A DNA stretch of 6,130 nucleotides from an uncultured Bacteroidia bacterium (GTDB lineage: Bacteria; Bacteroidota; Bacteroidia; Bacteroidales; UBA932), in the NCBI GenBank assembly GCA_902767465.1, contig CACXHM010000214.1, positions 1 to 6,130 of the forward strand, read 5' to 3'. The notes below the pieces were generated by a model. The model searched no databases and was not told the DNA's origin. It worked only from the letters and a program-made list of their open reading frames with translations. Both the position numbers and the translations under genes were made by a program. How positions within the stretch are numbered: the stretch's first letter is position 1; each line of letters begins with the position of its first letter. Shown here in pieces: positions 5,875 through 6,130 of the stretch.

Positions 5875-6130
5875 ATGAGGCTATCCGCGAGGGGCAAAGG
5901 GCCCGTCCGTGACCCGCAGGAGGTGCCCGGTACTGCCGAACACGAGGACCTGTTTATCGAGATGCTCGAATTCCTTATACCCGGGAAGCACATCACATCC
6001 GTAACGATGTTGAACCGGGAATACAACGGTTTGGTGAATTCGGAGAAAAAAGTTACCTTTGACCTGTTGTGCAGGGATGAGGACAGCGGAGAGGAGTTCC
6101 TGGTGGAGATGCAGAACGCATACAGCCGAA
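5875..6130 (+). CDS. Rpn-family (PD-(D/E)XK) recombination-promoting nuclease / putative transposase, 3' end outside window, 5' end probably altered
   Basis: From about 5929 the plus-strand frame reads GTAEHEDLFIEMLEFL, then IPGKHITSV, FDLLC, and EEFLVEMQNA, closely resembling the N-terminal part of Rpn/PDDEXK_2 proteins, which cut DNA and promote RecA-independent recombination. The likely active-site residues are Asp at 6061-6063 and the E-x-Q pair at 6106-6108 and 6112-6114. In relatives I remember, a TDxxFKxxFG segment precedes this; here the aligned stretch reads RDPQEVPGT, without the Phe-Lys, and neither other plus frame supplies it. The frame stays open upstream to a stop at 5695 and runs through the dispersed repeat, so an ATG at 5809 is also possible. 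I chose 5875 because it lies past the repeat; homology itself supports only 5929 onward. The gene continues beyond the window. It could be a working variant or a 5'-decayed copy. Confidence 0.7.
   Translation, partial: MRLSARGKGPVRDPQEVPGTAEHEDLFIEMLEFLIPGKHITSVTMLNREYNGLVNSEKKVTFDLLCRDEDSGEEFLVEMQNAYSR

Noticed and set aside
5820..6026. A 68-codon minus-strand open frame over the repeat and nuclease region
   Set aside because: It is antisense to the recognisable Rpn-like frame and partly encoded by the dispersed repeat.

Overview
The window most likely comes from a member of the Bacteroidota, probably Bacteroidales. The evidence is indirect: the genes lack recognisable Shine-Dalgarno sites; a perfect TAnnTTTG box of the Bacteroides -7 type lies near the right end; the large amidase/golvesin-like protein has an architecture I know from this phylum; and the right end carries an Rpn/PD-(D/E)XK recombination-nuclease fragment beside a 'CHSER'-type dispersed repeat. 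No rRNA, tRNA or CRISPR array is visible.

Layout. (1) Bases 1-4506, plus strand: a tight run of three genes. It starts with the 3' two-thirds of an ABC exporter that enters from outside the window. Next is a small VanZ-family membrane protein, whose start overlaps the exporter stop by 4 bp. One base after its stop begins a 977-residue secreted protein that combines a zinc amidase (N-acetylmuramoyl-L-alanine amidase type) with a golvesin-like domain, an Fn3-like domain and a C-terminal domain. (2) Bases 4486-5421, minus strand: a mannose-1-phosphate guanylyltransferase that converges on the amidase gene and overlaps its last 21 bp. It lacks the usual C-terminal beta-helix region. (3) Bases 5422-5797: a mostly AT-rich non-coding stretch with two inverted repeats of identical geometry exactly 51 bp apart, a short perfect palindrome and a TAnnTTTG box. 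(4) Bases 5798-6130, plus strand: a GC-rich dispersed repeat fused in frame to an Rpn-family nuclease-like coding region that runs off the window.

How it fits together. The three-gene run looks like a cell-envelope unit: an exporter, a membrane protein of a family linked to surface or glycopeptide phenotypes, and an exported peptidoglycan-type hydrolase. The guanylyltransferase supplies GDP-mannose for surface glycans and is a separate transcription unit. The most interesting signal is the pair of dyads about 100-180 bp upstream of the guanylyltransferase: the outer bases are conserved and none of the 12 central bases match, which is what paired protein-binding sites would show. Nothing here is clearly a new defence or mobile system; the most unusual items are those dyads, the short guanylyltransferase, the amidase fold split by an inserted domain, and the repeat-fused nuclease gene.
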